Assembly (NCBI GenBank): GCA_964483585.1
Contig: CAZABH010000026.1
Coordinates: forward strand, 1-48,674
Source of the DNA: SZUA-430 sp964483585
GTDB lineage: Bacteria; Pseudomonadota; Alphaproteobacteria; Micropepsales; Micropepsaceae
Direction: 5' to 3'
Length of the DNA stretch: 48,674 nucleotides
The notes beneath the pieces are model-generated. The model was not told the origin of the DNA. It made no database searches and was given only the letters and a program-made list of their open reading frames with translations. How positions within the stretch are numbered: the stretch's first letter is position 1; every line of letters starts with the position of its first letter. The position numbers and the translations under genes are program-made. Positions 1 through 8,380 of this stretch are shown piece by piece.

Positions 1-63
1 TAGGATTCGAACCTAGGAATGGCGGAATCAAAATCCGCTGCCTTACCGCTTGGCTATACCCCA
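1..63 (-). tRNA. tRNA-Gln (TTG), 3' end cut by window edge
   Basis: Read on the minus strand, the sequence starts TGGGGTATAGCCAAGCGG and keeps a D-arm, an anticodon stem GCGGA/TCCGC (22-26 and 34-38) and a T-arm with GGTTCGAATCC. The seven-base loop TTTTGAT places anticodon TTG at 29-31, so this is glutamine. About 63 of the expected 74-75 bases are present; the 3' acceptor strand lies outside the window. The TGGGG acceptor start is typical of bacterial tRNA-Gln. Confidence 0.95.
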
Positions 64-174
64 ATGACCGGCGCCGGGATCAAACCCAGTTGCAAAGAGC
101 GCGGGACCATAATGGCCCCGCTGGCCCAACGCAATCCCTGCCGGCACGCAATCCCAGCCGGAAAGCCCAACGTC

Positions 175-1332
175 TCAGCGGGCCCCCAGAAGCTGCGGCG
201 GTACCGGGATGGTGGCAAAGCGGTCCATTTCCAATCCGCCGAGATACAGCAGCCCATCCTTCTCGTTGACGCTCGTGATGTTGAAGATCTTGAGCCCGCC
301 AGGGTCCTGCAGCGTCGCGACGACACGACCCTGCAAGTCGATGGCCACGATGCACCCATAGCGCTCCGGCGCGGGCGGCGCACCAAGCCCCAGCATCTGC
401 AGGCGGTAGGCAATGCTCCGCATGAAGGGGCTGGGCAACGCGTCCTCGAGGGCCTTCGACCGCGGCGCAGCCAGCGCCACCCAGAAGATCCCGCGCCCGT
501 TATACGAGATATTGTCGGGATAGCCGGGCAGGTTGTCGATGAACACGTCCTTCGTCCGCGCCTTGGCGCCTTTCAGCCAGTAGCGCGAGATGCGATGCCC
601 CGCGGTTTCGCTGACAAGGACGTACTCTTCGTCAGGGCCCAGCGCCACGCCGTTGGCGAACGCAAGTCCGCCGACCAGCTCGTCCAGCCGACCCGAGGAC
701 GGGCTGAACGAGAACAGGCGCCCCGTGGCACGGCCTTCGAAGAAATCGAGCGCGTATTCATCGATGCCGAAGCGCTGCGAAGCATCGGAGAAATAGATCG
801 TGCCATCCTTCGCGATGTCGAGGTCGTCCACAAAGCGCATCGGCACGCCACGATAGGCGCGCGCGACCGGGAAAATGCGCCCCTGCGGATTGATCGCAAG
901 CAGGCCCTGCTTGGCGTCGGCAACCACGATATTGCCGAACGGATCGTGCTGCAGGCCCAGCGGCCGACCACCGGTATTGGCGATCTGCTCCATCGTCCCG
1001 GCCGGACTGGGCGCTGGCCCACCAGGCACCACCGGACCGATCGGTGCGGGGCCTGTCGACGTCAGGCCATCGATCCGTACACGGACGATACGGCCATCGG
1101 CAAGCCCGGTATAGGCATACCCGTCCTTCACCGCGACATCCTCGGGCCCCTGACCCAGACCGAAGTCGAAGAAGCGGACCTGCCGCAACCGGTCATTGGG
1201 CGCAAAAGCCTGGGTGAAGCCAGGGTCCGGCTTCACGGTAACAGCCACCGGCTCGATCCGGATCGGCCAGAACAGGAGATAAGAGACAGCCAGCAGAAGC
1301 AGGAACGCGACGCCAGCCAGCACGATGCGCAT
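175..1332 (-). CDS. Membrane-anchored SMP-30/strictosidine synthase-like beta-propeller protein
   Basis: The 385-residue product opens with a hydrophobic anchor (about residues 3-22) and continues as a periplasmic domain. Repeated blade-like segments are visible: GQGPEDVAV near 60-68, GRPLGLQHDPFGNIVVAD near 122-139, FVDDLDIAKDGTIYFSDAS near 167-185 and a later FANGVALGPD. These match the SMP-30/gluconolactonase/strictosidine synthase superfamily, and the APMAP-like branch best. Members are calcium-dependent lactonases or arylesterases, but the substrate here cannot be told. I chose ATG at 1332 because GAGGGGG sits just upstream and the anchor begins there; the frame stays open further upstream without a better site. 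The gene stands alone between tRNA-Gln and tRNA-Pro. Confidence 0.85.
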   Translation of the reverse strand: MRIVLAGVAFLLLLAVSYLLFWPIRIEPVAVTVKPDPGFTQAFAPNDRLRQVRFFDFGLGQGPEDVAVKDGYAYTGLADGRIVRVRIDGLTSTGPAPIGPVVPGGPAPSPAGTMEQIANTGGRPLGLQHDPFGNIVVADAKQGLLAINPQGRIFPVARAYRGVPMRFVDDLDIAKDGTIYFSDASQRFGIDEYALDFFEGRATGRLFSFSPSSGRLDELVGGLAFANGVALGPDEEYVLVSETAGHRISRYWLKGAKARTKDVFIDNLPGYPDNISYNGRGIFWVALAAPRSKALEDALPSPFMRSIAYRLQMLGLGAPPAPERYGCIVAIDLQGRVVATLQDPGGLKIFNITSVNEKDGLLYLGGLEMDRFATIPVPPQLLGAR

Positions 1333-1504
1333 GAGAGCCCCCTCTTTCGATAATTCTTCAAAAAAAGCCGAATTTGGCAGCAGAAGCCATTCTGCCTGCC
1401 TTGCCCCACCCCTGACCAGCCTGTATAAGACCGCCCTCCCGAGGACCGGTGGCCTTGTGCTGCCGGTGGATGCGACAAATCGCATCCGCACTAGAACTGG
1501 TATT

Positions 1505-1581
1505 CGGAGAGTAGCTCAGCCTGGTAGAGCACTGCTTTCGGGAGGCAGGGGCCGGAGGTTCAAATCCTCTCTCTCCGACCA
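1505..1581 (+). tRNA. tRNA-Pro (CGG), complete with encoded CCA
   Basis: The acceptor CGGAGAG pairs with CTCTCCG and is followed by ACCA. The D-arm is GCTC/GAGC. The anticodon stem CTGCT/GGCAG encloses loop TTCGGGA, giving anticodon CGG. The T-arm GGAGG-TTCAAAT-CCTCT is intact. The length of 77 nt is normal. It lies in the 430-bp gap between the SMP-30-like gene and a small secreted protein gene; I see nothing else in 1333-1504. Confidence 0.97.
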
Positions 1582-1761
1582 GTTTTCACGACACGCCCCG
1601 CGTCCAAATCCCGAAGCACACCCTTCGGCCGCGGGGACGCTGACTTCAAGCAAAGGGCGCCGCCGACAGGCTTGGCAGGCAACCCTGAGGCCGGCTCTGG
1701 AAGGCAGGATGGCCTTTATGTACCCTTGCCGCTTCATTTAGCCACGCCGGGAGAACCCACC

Positions 1762-2241
1762 ATGAAGTCAGCAGCACTTGCAGTTTCAGTTGCGCTCGCG
1801 ACCACGCTTTGCGCCGCCCTGTCCGCACCAAGCGCGACGGCGTCGCCGTATGACGGGATCAACCTCGATAAATGCTGGCCCGTCTTTGAAAATTGGGACA
1901 CCGCCAACAAGAGTGGCGCACCGGGACGGCGGAAGGCCCTCAAGGTCGTGCTGACCGACGCCAAGGCCGACCCGGAAATTGGCGACTGTTTCAGCAGGAA
2001 AATCCACAAGGACCTGGGCGAGCGGGCCAAAAAGACGTCGGCCATGGATGGCTGGCACACCCTGTTGAACACCAACACGGACAATTTCGACGCTGCAAAG
2101 GACCAGTCCCCGGACAACCGATGCCCGGCCAGCAAGCTGATCATCGCGGGCTGGAATGCCTTCTACGCCGAGCGCAAGGACGTCAATGCCATCGTGAACG
2201 AGAGCGCCCAGAACAAACACAAGGCATTGTGCAACGACTAG
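1762..2241 (+). CDS. Small secreted protein of unknown function
   Basis: The 159-residue product starts MKSAALAVSVALATTLCAALSA, a clear Sec signal peptide, with cleavage likely just before SPYDG near residue 29-30. The mature part is hydrophilic with a few cysteines (CWPVF, GDCFS, RCPAS, ALCND) that could form two disulfides in the periplasm. I do not recognise a family. ATG at 1762 is preferred over in-frame upstream codons because GGGAGA lies just before it and the signal peptide begins there. It precedes the MDR oxidoreductase by 99 bp on the same strand; co-transcription is possible but not shown. Confidence 0.75.
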   Translation: MKSAALAVSVALATTLCAALSAPSATASPYDGINLDKCWPVFENWDTANKSGAPGRRKALKVVLTDAKADPEIGDCFSRKIHKDLGERAKKTSAMDGWHTLLNTNTDNFDAAKDQSPDNRCPASKLIIAGWNAFYAERKDVNAIVNESAQNKHKALCND

Positions 2242-2340
2242 GCGATGCACTGACCGCAGGGGAGCGCGGCCGGCCGTGGACACGCAAGGCCGCCCTCACT
2301 AGGTTGCGCCCATCCAACCATTCCCATTGAGGAGCCAACC

Positions 2341-3342
2341 ATGAAAGTCGCAGCCGTGAAGGCGCAAGGCGCGCCCGACAAGCTCGTCATCGAGACCCGC
2401 AACGACCCCGCGCCCGGCCCGGGCGAGATCCTGGTCCGCGTCCGCGCCAGCTCGCTGAACTTCCACGACCTCGCCGTCGTCTACGGCATGATCCCGGTGG
2501 CCGACGGCCGCATCCCGATGTCCGATGGCGCCGGTGACGTCGTCGCAGTGGGTGCGGGCGTGAAGGCCTTCAAGCCCGGCGACCAGGTTCTCTCGACCTT
2601 CTTCCCGAACTGGGCCGGCGGCGGCCCCGCGCTCGAGCGCGTGATGGGCGTACCCGGTGACCATGTCGACGGCTTCGCTGCCGAGCACGTGGCCATGCCC
2701 GCGACCGCCTTCACACGCATCCCGAAGGGCTGGACCCTGACCGAGGCAGCCACCCTGCCCTGCGCAGCACTGACCGCCTGGCGCGCCCTCATCGTCGACG
2801 CGGCCATCAGGCCCGGCAGCGTGGTGCTGACGCAAGGCACGGGCGGCGTCTCGATCTTCGCGCTGCAGCTCGCCAAGGCCGCTGGCGCCCGCGTGGTTGC
2901 GACATCGTCGTCGGATGAAAAGCTCGCCCGCCTCAAGGACCTCGGCGCCGACCACGTCATCAACTACAAGACCGACACGAACTGGGGCCGCAGCGCCGCC
3001 GAGTGGGCCGGCCAGGGTGTCGATGCCGTCATCGAGGTCGGCGGTCCCGGCACGCTGAATCAGTCGATCACCGCCTGCCGCATCGGCGGCCACGTCTCGC
3101 TGATCGGCGTTCTGACCGGGTGGTCGGGCGAAGTCATGACCGCCCTGCAGATGAGCAAGTCGGTTGCCGTCAAGGGCATCACGGTCGGCTCGCGCGAAGA
3201 CCAGGTCAACATGATCGCCGCCATAGAGGCCAACGGCATCAAGCCGGTGATCGACAGCCGCTTCCCGCTCGACGACATCGCCGGCGCCTTCGCACACCAG
3301 CGCTCGCAGAAGCATTTCGGGAAGATCTGCCTCGAGTTCTAG
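2341..3342 (+). CDS. Zinc-less MDR family NAD(P)-dependent oxidoreductase (quinone reductase-like)
   Basis: This 333-residue protein has the medium-chain dehydrogenase/reductase layout. The N-terminal GroES-like domain (about 1-125) includes PGPGEILVRVRASSLNFHD. A Rossmann domain follows, with the nucleotide-binding turn QGTGGVS at 165-171. The structural zinc cysteine cluster of true alcohol dehydrogenases is absent, which favours quinone or enoyl reductase-type chemistry with NADPH. The substrate is unknown. The start is supported by GAGGAGCC just upstream. The gene ends 18 bases before a strong bidirectional hairpin shared with the convergent hup gene. Confidence 0.88.
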   Translation: MKVAAVKAQGAPDKLVIETRNDPAPGPGEILVRVRASSLNFHDLAVVYGMIPVADGRIPMSDGAGDVVAVGAGVKAFKPGDQVLSTFFPNWAGGGPALERVMGVPGDHVDGFAAEHVAMPATAFTRIPKGWTLTEAATLPCAALTAWRALIVDAAIRPGSVVLTQGTGGVSIFALQLAKAAGARVVATSSSDEKLARLKDLGADHVINYKTDTNWGRSAAEWAGQGVDAVIEVGGPGTLNQSITACRIGGHVSLIGVLTGWSGEVMTALQMSKSVAVKGITVGSREDQVNMIAAIEANGIKPVIDSRFPLDDIAGAFAHQRSQKHFGKICLEF

Positions 3343-3357
3343 CCCCCTGAAAAGCAG

Positions 3358-3385
3358 AAAGCCCGGACCTTTCGGTCCGGGCCTT
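3358..3385. terminator. Bidirectional rho-independent terminator between MDR gene and hup
   Basis: A perfect 9-bp stem GCCCGGACC (3361-3369) / GGTCCGGGC (3374-3382) encloses a TTTC tetraloop. On the minus strand the stem is followed by a T-rich stretch (TTTCTGCTTTTC), as expected for terminating hup. On the plus strand the T-run is weak. Both flanking genes converge here. Confidence 0.85.
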
Positions 3386-3409
3386 CCACGAAATCGGATC
3401 CGGTTGGGC

Positions 3410-3697
3410 TCAGACGATGCCGGCCGCGACCTTCAGCGTCTTGGCCGGGCGGAAGCGCAGCTTCTTCGAGGCCTTGATCTTGATGGCCTCGCCCGTCCGC
3501 GGATTGCGACCCATGCGCGCCGGACGCTTGGCAACCGTGAACACGCCGAAATTGCCAATCGGCAGCTTGCCGCCGCTCTTGATCTGCTTGAGGCTGGCCT
3601 CGATCGTGCCGAACACAAGTTCGATCACGCGCTTGGCTTCGGCCTTCGGCAGGTCGCCCTTCTTGGCCACGGCGAGAATGAAGTCGGATTTGCTCAT
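3410..3697 (-). CDS. hupB: HU family DNA-binding protein
   Basis: The 95-residue protein is a full-length HU/IHF-type histone-like protein. Helical dimerisation region: about 1-45. The conserved GNFGVFTV strand lies at 48-55, and the DNA-embracing beta-arm spans about 53-75 with the signature GRNPRTGE and the RNP tip (64-66) whose proline intercalates into bent DNA. It acts as a homodimer on the nucleoid. Its sequence, including absence of IHF-specific features, favours HU. AGGGC lies about 8 bases before the ATG. It is transcribed alone and ends at the hairpin at 3361-3382. Confidence 0.96.
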   Translation of the reverse strand: MSKSDFILAVAKKGDLPKAEAKRVIELVFGTIEASLKQIKSGGKLPIGNFGVFTVAKRPARMGRNPRTGEAIKIKASKKLRFRPAKTLKVAAGIV

Positions 3698-3977
3698 TTG
3701 TTTTGCCCTAAAGACTGTCTGGGATGATGAGAAGTATCAGACAGCTATTAAGCAATCTACAAGATCGCGGCAATTTCACTACATTTTTTTGCATCCCATC
3801 CTCAGAATCATAGGGATTATGTGGCTTCTGAGCGCACCAACACAAAAAAACCCTTATACCTCTTGCATTCCGGACAGGCGCGCATCAACCGATCAATGCA
3901 CATCGATTCGCTGCTGCTTTTTTTCCCGTGGCCTGCTCTAAACCTCGCAGCCATATCGGGGAGCAGACGCAAGGCGC
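3698..3977. promoter_or_regulatory. AT-rich divergent promoter region of hup and the FAH gene
   Basis: This 280-bp gene-free stretch is visibly richer in A and T than its surroundings, including runs of T near 3785 and 3920 and of A near 3843. A 7-bp inverted repeat CTGTCTG (3715-3721) / CAGACAG (3738-3744) lies 18-47 bases upstream of the hup start and could be an operator overlapping its promoter. I cannot place -35/-10 boxes with confidence. It presumably drives both divergent genes. Confidence 0.5.
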
Positions 3978-4853
3978 ATGAAACTCGCGACGTTCACGGA
4001 AAATCACCGCCGACGGATCGGCATCGTCGAAGCTGACAGGATCTGCGACCTGGCAGCCTCAGCACCAAGCCTGCCACAGACGATGATTGCCTTCCTGCGC
4101 GCAGGGCCGGACGCGCTCGACGAGGCCCGCAGCGCCATGGCATCGAACCCGCGTTGGCTGAACCTGTCCAGTGTCCGCCTCGAAGCACCCGTCCAGCGGC
4201 CCGGCAAGGTGCTGGCGATCGGCCTGAACTACATGGACCATATCCGGGAGACAGGCCGCACGCCGCCTGAAGCCCAAATCTGGTTCGCCAAGCAGGCCAC
4301 CTGCATCGTGGGCCCGGGCGCCGCAATCGAGATCCCCGCCGTCTCCGACAAGGTCGACTTCGAGGCCGAACTCTGCGTCGTGATCGGACGCCGCTGCCGC
4401 AACGTGCCCCGCGCCCGCGCGCACGACGTCATCGCCGGCTACATGTGCGGCAACGACGTGAGCGTCCGCGACTGGCAGGCCCGCTCGCCCACCATGATGA
4501 TGGGAAAGGGCTTCGACACCCATGGCCCGACAGGGCCCTGGATTGTGACCCCCGAAGACATTCCGGACCCGCAGGCCCTGACCATCAGCTGCACTGTCAA
4601 CGGCCAGATCATGCAGCAGGCGTCCACATCCGAGATGCTCTTCGACATCGCCGCCCAGATCGAGCATCTGACCGCAGCCTTCACGCTCGAGCCGGGCGAT
4701 GTCATCTTCACGGGCACGCCCGCAGGCGTCGGCAATGCGCGCACCCCACCCATCCGCCTGAAGCCAGGGGACAAGGTCAGCGTCGAGATAGAGAAGATCG
4801 GCCGCCTCGACAATCATTGCATCGAAGGTAACAGGGACATGATGATCGCATGA
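3978..4853 (+). CDS. Fumarylacetoacetate hydrolase (FAH) family protein
   Basis: The 291-residue protein has the FAH-type catalytic domain in its last two-thirds: GLNYMDHIRE (82-91), metal-binding DFEAELCVVIG with Glu129 and Glu131, GYMCGNDVSVRDWQ (154-167) with a third acidic ligand near Asp160, KGFDTHGPTGPW, and FTGTPAGVG near the end. The family binds Mg2+ or Ca2+ and includes 2-hydroxyhepta-2,4-dienedioate isomerases, acylpyruvases and oxaloacetate decarboxylases; the exact substrate is not readable. AAGGCGC precedes the ATG. The stop overlaps the start of the next gene by 4 bases (ATGA), so it is translationally coupled to a transporter, consistent with uptake and breakdown of one organic acid. 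Confidence 0.92.
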   Translation: MKLATFTENHRRRIGIVEADRICDLAASAPSLPQTMIAFLRAGPDALDEARSAMASNPRWLNLSSVRLEAPVQRPGKVLAIGLNYMDHIRETGRTPPEAQIWFAKQATCIVGPGAAIEIPAVSDKVDFEAELCVVIGRRCRNVPRARAHDVIAGYMCGNDVSVRDWQARSPTMMMGKGFDTHGPTGPWIVTPEDIPDPQALTISCTVNGQIMQQASTSEMLFDIAAQIEHLTAAFTLEPGDVIFTGTPAGVGNARTPPIRLKPGDKVSVEIEKIGRLDNHCIEGNRDMMIA

Positions 4854-6238
4854 GCGACGCACAACCACCCACTGAGGCCACAAACGGCTTTGCCGGCAAG
4901 GCAGGCTGGGTGCTCTACCAGCTCGCGGCCAGCCCTTATTTCGTGATCATCAACATTTTCGTCTTCGCGTCCTACTTCCAGAAATCCGTAGTTGGCGACA
5001 GCGTCGAGGGACAGGTTGTCTGGGGCTATACCCAAGCCCTGGCAGGAACACTGATCGCGCTGGGCGCCCCGCTGCTGGGTGCTCTGACTGACGCCTATGG
5101 ACCGCGCAAGCCCGGTCTCATCCTCTTCTCCCTTGCTGCGATCCCGGCGATGTTTGCGCTCTGGTTCGTGACCCCCGGCCAGGTCTGGCTGGGCGCCGGC
5201 GTGATCGTGATCGCAGCCGTGACGATGGAGTTTGCGGCAGTCTACCACAACGCGATGCTGCCCAGCGTCTCGAACGAGCGCAATGTCGGCTTCATGAGCG
5301 GCCTTGCCTACAGCTTCGACTATGTCGGCAGCGTCGGATTGTTCATCGTCTGGCTGGCCCTGCCAGCCCTGGGCCTCATGGCACTGCTGGATGACGGCCC
5401 CTTCGCGCATGAGCGGTTGTCCGGCCCCATGGCTGCGATCTGGATGACCATATTCGCGCTGCCCTTCATTCTCTTCACGGCCGACCGCGCCCCCTCGACA
5501 GTCTCGGTCTACAGGGCTGCCGTCAACGGCTTGCGCAAGCTGGGAAGCACGATCCGCAACGTCGTGCATTACCGGAACGTGGCAACGTTCCTCGTCGTGC
5601 GCGCGATCTATGCCGACGGCATGTCCGCCGTGTTCATCTTCCTCGCCGGCTATCTGGGCGGGATCTATGGCTGGTCGACCGAGCGCATCGGCATCTACGC
5701 CCTGATCGTGCTGACGGTTCCCATCTTCACGTCCTTCATCGGCGGATGGATCGACGACCTGATCGGCACCAAACGCACCATCCAGATCTGCCTGTTTGCC
5801 TTCACGCTGTCGGTCCTGGGCTCGATCAGCACGACGCCAGACGAGTACCTGTTCTTCTTTGCCGTCACCGACGAGCTGCGCAACCAGCAACTGCCGCTGA
5901 TCGGCCCCCTGCTCGCGGCCTTTGGCTTTACGGAGTTCCCCGAACAGCTGGGCCTCGCCTTCTCGCTGGTGGGTGGCGCCTTTATCGGACCGATCCTGGC
6001 ATCAGGCCGCACGATGGTGACCCGCATCTCGCCGCGCGAGATGGTCTCGGAGGTCTATGGCCTCTTCACGCTGACGGGCAAGGCGACGGCCTTTCTCGCC
6101 CCGCTGTGTGTTGCGATCGTGACCTCGGCCACGCAGAGCCAGCGCCTTGGCTTTGCCGTCATCCTTGTGTTTCTGGTTGCCGGTCTGATCGGGCTCTTTT
6201 GGGTCCGGGAAGAGCGCGCCGAACTTGCGCCACGATAG
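4850..6238 (+). CDS. UMF1/Atg22-type major facilitator superfamily transporter
   Basis: This 462-residue polytopic membrane protein has about 12 hydrophobic segments. The opening WVLYQLAASPYFVIINIFVFASYF, the motif-A-like LLGALTDAYGPRKPGL and the later SFIGGWIDDLIGTKRTI match the UMF1 (Atg22-like) MFS group. Bacterial members are unassigned; uptake of a small organic molecule is a reasonable guess given coupling to the FAH-family gene through an ATGA overlap. The last 80 bases are antisense to the 3' end of the convergent histidine kinase gene. The last conserved transmembrane segment ends shortly before the hydrophilic tail VREERAELAPR. Confidence 0.87.
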   Translation: MSDAQPPTEATNGFAGKAGWVLYQLAASPYFVIINIFVFASYFQKSVVGDSVEGQVVWGYTQALAGTLIALGAPLLGALTDAYGPRKPGLILFSLAAIPAMFALWFVTPGQVWLGAGVIVIAAVTMEFAAVYHNAMLPSVSNERNVGFMSGLAYSFDYVGSVGLFIVWLALPALGLMALLDDGPFAHERLSGPMAAIWMTIFALPFILFTADRAPSTVSVYRAAVNGLRKLGSTIRNVVHYRNVATFLVVRAIYADGMSAVFIFLAGYLGGIYGWSTERIGIYALIVLTVPIFTSFIGGWIDDLIGTKRTIQICLFAFTLSVLGSISTTPDEYLFFFAVTDELRNQQLPLIGPLLAAFGFTEFPEQLGLAFSLVGGAFIGPILASGRTMVTRISPREMVSEVYGLFTLTGKATAFLAPLCVAIVTSATQSQRLGFAVILVFLVAGLIGLFWVREERAELAPR

Positions 6239-7655
6239 TATCGTGCCCTTCCCCGTGTTCGGTGATCTCAGGGAAGGTCAGCGTTGCCAGCAGGCCCGGC
6301 TTCGCATCTTCAAGGCTGATGGCTGCCTCGTGCATCCGCGCGACGGCAGCTACCAGGCTGAGCCCGAGACCAGACCCCGGCGTGTTGCGTGACCGCTCCA
6401 GGCGGACGAAGCGATCAAGAACCCGGCCCCGGTCATCCTCAGGAATGCCTGGCCCCGTATCCCTGACCGAGAACTTTGGCTTGTGCGACCTCGGATCAGT
6501 CCACGCCGACACCGTCACGGCACCATTCTGCGGCGTGAATTTGAGCGCATTCTCCACCAGGTTGGCTGCAGCCCGCGCAAGCAGGCTTCGATTGCCGCGC
6601 ACCATGACCTTCGACTTGGCCACGAACTTCAGGGCAATCCCTCGATCCTCGGCCACAGGCTCGTAGAGGTCGGCGATGTCATGGATCACCTCGCTGAGAT
6701 CAACCGGCTCCAGCGTGTCGCGATGCGCACCCGTCTCTGCCTCGGCGATCAGCAGCAGGGAATTGAAAGTCGAAATCAGACCGTCGGCCTCGGCTATGGC
6801 GCTCTCGAGCGCAGCAATGGTCTCCTCGCGCGGCGGATTACCGATCAGGGCCCCTTCGAGCTTGTTGCGCAGCCGGTTCAGTGGCGTGCGCAGGTCATGC
6901 GCAATATTGTCGGCCACTTCTCGCATGCCCGTCATCAGACGCTCGATCTGCTCAAGCATCCGATTCAGGTTGTGCGCAAGGTCATCAAGCTCGTCACCAC
7001 TTCCCTGCACCGGTATGCGCTGCGCAAGGTTGCCCGACATGATGTCTTCGCTTGTGCGGTTGATCGCCTCGAGGCGACGCAAGACGTTACGACTGATCAG
7101 CACGCCGCCGGCAATTCCAAACAGGGCAGTGATAGACAGGGCCGTCAGCAGCGTACTGCGAATTGCTCCTTCAATGGCGTTGAGCTCACCAACATCGCGA
7201 CCCACCAGAAGTCGAAAGCCACCCCGCATGGGGAACTGCATTGCTCGCGCCGGACGCGTCTCCTTGTCGGCGTCGGTGCCGCGTTCATAGGTGAAATTGA
7301 TCCAGTTCGGCGCAGTCTCCACCGCATCCTTGGGCCATGAAGACAGATTGCCCGCCATCGCACTGTCCCCGATGGTCAGCAGATAAAGACTGCGTTGCCC
7401 GGGTCGCGACAGCCGCTCGACAATGACATTGCGCAGGCCCAGAAGCCCCCGGCGCTTGTACTCTTCATTCAAGCCCTGCACCTCGGCCGAGATCGTCTCG
7501 TCGGCCTGGGTCGCCATGAAGCCCGTGGTACGCCAGTAGATGAAACCCAGCAGCAGCAACACCGAGACGCCGAAGAGCAACAGGTAGGCAAAAGCCAGCC
7601 TGAACGTCGCCGTGCGAAAGACCTCAAGAAGCCGCACGGAGCGAATATCCTGCAC
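6159..7655 (-). CDS. Sensor histidine kinase (HAMP-HisKA-HATPase)
   Basis: The 498-residue inner-membrane kinase has TM1 (about 20-40), a periplasmic domain of about 125 residues, TM2 (about 167-187), a HAMP linker with RRLEAINRTSEDIMSGNL, and an H-box NIAHDLRTPLNRLRN with phospho-acceptor His253. The ATPase domain shows the N-box NLVENALKF, G1 DTGPGIP and G2 GSGLGLSLV. The family autophosphorylates and passes phosphate to the adjacent OmpR-type regulator, whose gene it overlaps by 32 bases. The start is GTG at 7655; GTG at 7637 is an alternative. A tail of about 40 residues after the catalytic domain is encoded antisense to the MFS gene. The signal is unknown; htrA upstream suggests envelope stress. 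Confidence 0.93.
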   Translation of the reverse strand: MQDIRSVRLLEVFRTATFRLAFAYLLLFGVSVLLLLGFIYWRTTGFMATQADETISAEVQGLNEEYKRRGLLGLRNVIVERLSRPGQRSLYLLTIGDSAMAGNLSSWPKDAVETAPNWINFTYERGTDADKETRPARAMQFPMRGGFRLLVGRDVGELNAIEGAIRSTLLTALSITALFGIAGGVLISRNVLRRLEAINRTSEDIMSGNLAQRIPVQGSGDELDDLAHNLNRMLEQIERLMTGMREVADNIAHDLRTPLNRLRNKLEGALIGNPPREETIAALESAIAEADGLISTFNSLLLIAEAETGAHRDTLEPVDLSEVIHDIADLYEPVAEDRGIALKFVAKSKVMVRGNRSLLARAAANLVENALKFTPQNGAVTVSAWTDPRSHKPKFSVRDTGPGIPEDDRGRVLDRFVRLERSRNTPGSGLGLSLVAAVARMHEAAISLEDAKPGLLATLTFPEITEHGEGHDTIVAQVRRALPGPKRARSDRQPETQG

Positions 7656-8301
7656 CCCGCACCGTGTGCAGCAGAGGCTCTACATAACCCTTGTCGATCT
7701 TCGACCTGAGGCGCGAGATATGTACGTCGATCACGTTGGTCTGGGGGTCAAAGTGATACTCCCAGACGTTCTCAAGCAACATGGTGCGTGTGACAACCTG
7801 GCCGGCATGACGCATCAGGTACTCGAGCAGCAGAAACTCCCGCGGCTGCAAGTCAATCTTCTGCCCGGCCCGCGTCGCCGTGCGGGACAACAGGTCAAGC
7901 TCGAGATCACCCACGCTCAGCCGCGTGACAACGGCCTCGGCGCCCTGGCGCCGTGCCAACGCATCGACCCGCGCCAGAAGCTCCGCAAAGGCATAGGGCT
8001 TGGCAAGATAGTCATCGCCACCCGCCCTGAGCCCTTTGACCCGGTCGTCCACCTCGCCAAGCGCGCTGAGGAACAGGACAGGCGTCTTGTTCCCCTCCTC
8101 GCGCATGCGCCGCACCATGGTCAGCCCATCCATGCGCGGCATCATCCGATCAACGATTGCCACGTCATAGCTGCCACCGATCGCCAGATGCAGCCCATCC
8201 TGCCCGTCCGGCGCATGATCGACGATATGGCCGCTTTCCTTCAGGCCGCGCGTGAGATAGGCCGCAGCTTCCCTGTCATCCTCAACAACGAGAATTCGCA
8301 T
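7624..8301 (-). CDS. OmpR/PhoB-type response regulator
   Basis: The 225-residue regulator has a receiver domain (about 1-115) with the acidic pair at EDD (7-9), phospho-acceptor Asp51 in VDRMMP and Lys101 in LAKPYAF. A winged-helix DNA-binding domain (about 127-222) contains LQPREFLLLEYLMRHAGQVVTR and the recognition region TNVIDVHISRLRSKID. CGGAG lies upstream of the ATG. It sits between htrA and its kinase on one strand, so the three may form one stress operon. Direct repeats 11 bp apart upstream of htrA have the geometry favoured by this class, suggesting control of htrA and itself. Confidence 0.94.
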   Translation of the reverse strand: MRILVVEDDREAAAYLTRGLKESGHIVDHAPDGQDGLHLAIGGSYDVAIVDRMMPRMDGLTMVRRMREEGNKTPVLFLSALGEVDDRVKGLRAGGDDYLAKPYAFAELLARVDALARRQGAEAVVTRLSVGDLELDLLSRTATRAGQKIDLQPREFLLLEYLMRHAGQVVTRTMLLENVWEYHFDPQTNVIDVHISRLRSKIDKGYVEPLLHTVRGAGYSLRAAS

Positions 8302-8340
8302 CGCAGGACTCCGTTATTATGTCCCTGAAATATAATGGGA

Positions 8341-8361
8341 GGGCGCGCAGCACGCGCGCCC
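8341..8361. terminator. GC-rich hairpin after htrA
   Basis: A perfect 8-bp stem GGGCGCGC (8341-8348) / GCGCGCCC (8354-8361) with loop AGCAC lies 20 bases downstream of the htrA stop and about 40 upstream of the regulator start. On the minus strand it is followed by TCCCATTATATTTC, which is not a full T-run. It may attenuate read-through from htrA or protect the htrA mRNA 3' end; a promoter for the regulator gene could lie in the TATATT-containing stretch after it. Confidence 0.55.
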
Positions 8362-8380
8362 CCGATGGCGCATCGAAGCT

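Noticed and set aside
19..1353. Long plus-strand open frame opposite the SMP-30-like gene
   Set aside because: Its translation is rich in Arg, His and Gln with no recognisable motif; it is the antisense shadow of a clear beta-propeller gene and crosses the tRNA-Gln.
1516..1737. Minus-strand reading frame containing EREDLNLRPLPPESSALPG
   Set aside because: It runs antisense through tRNA-Pro(CGG). This peptide is what that tRNA gives when translated on the wrong strand.
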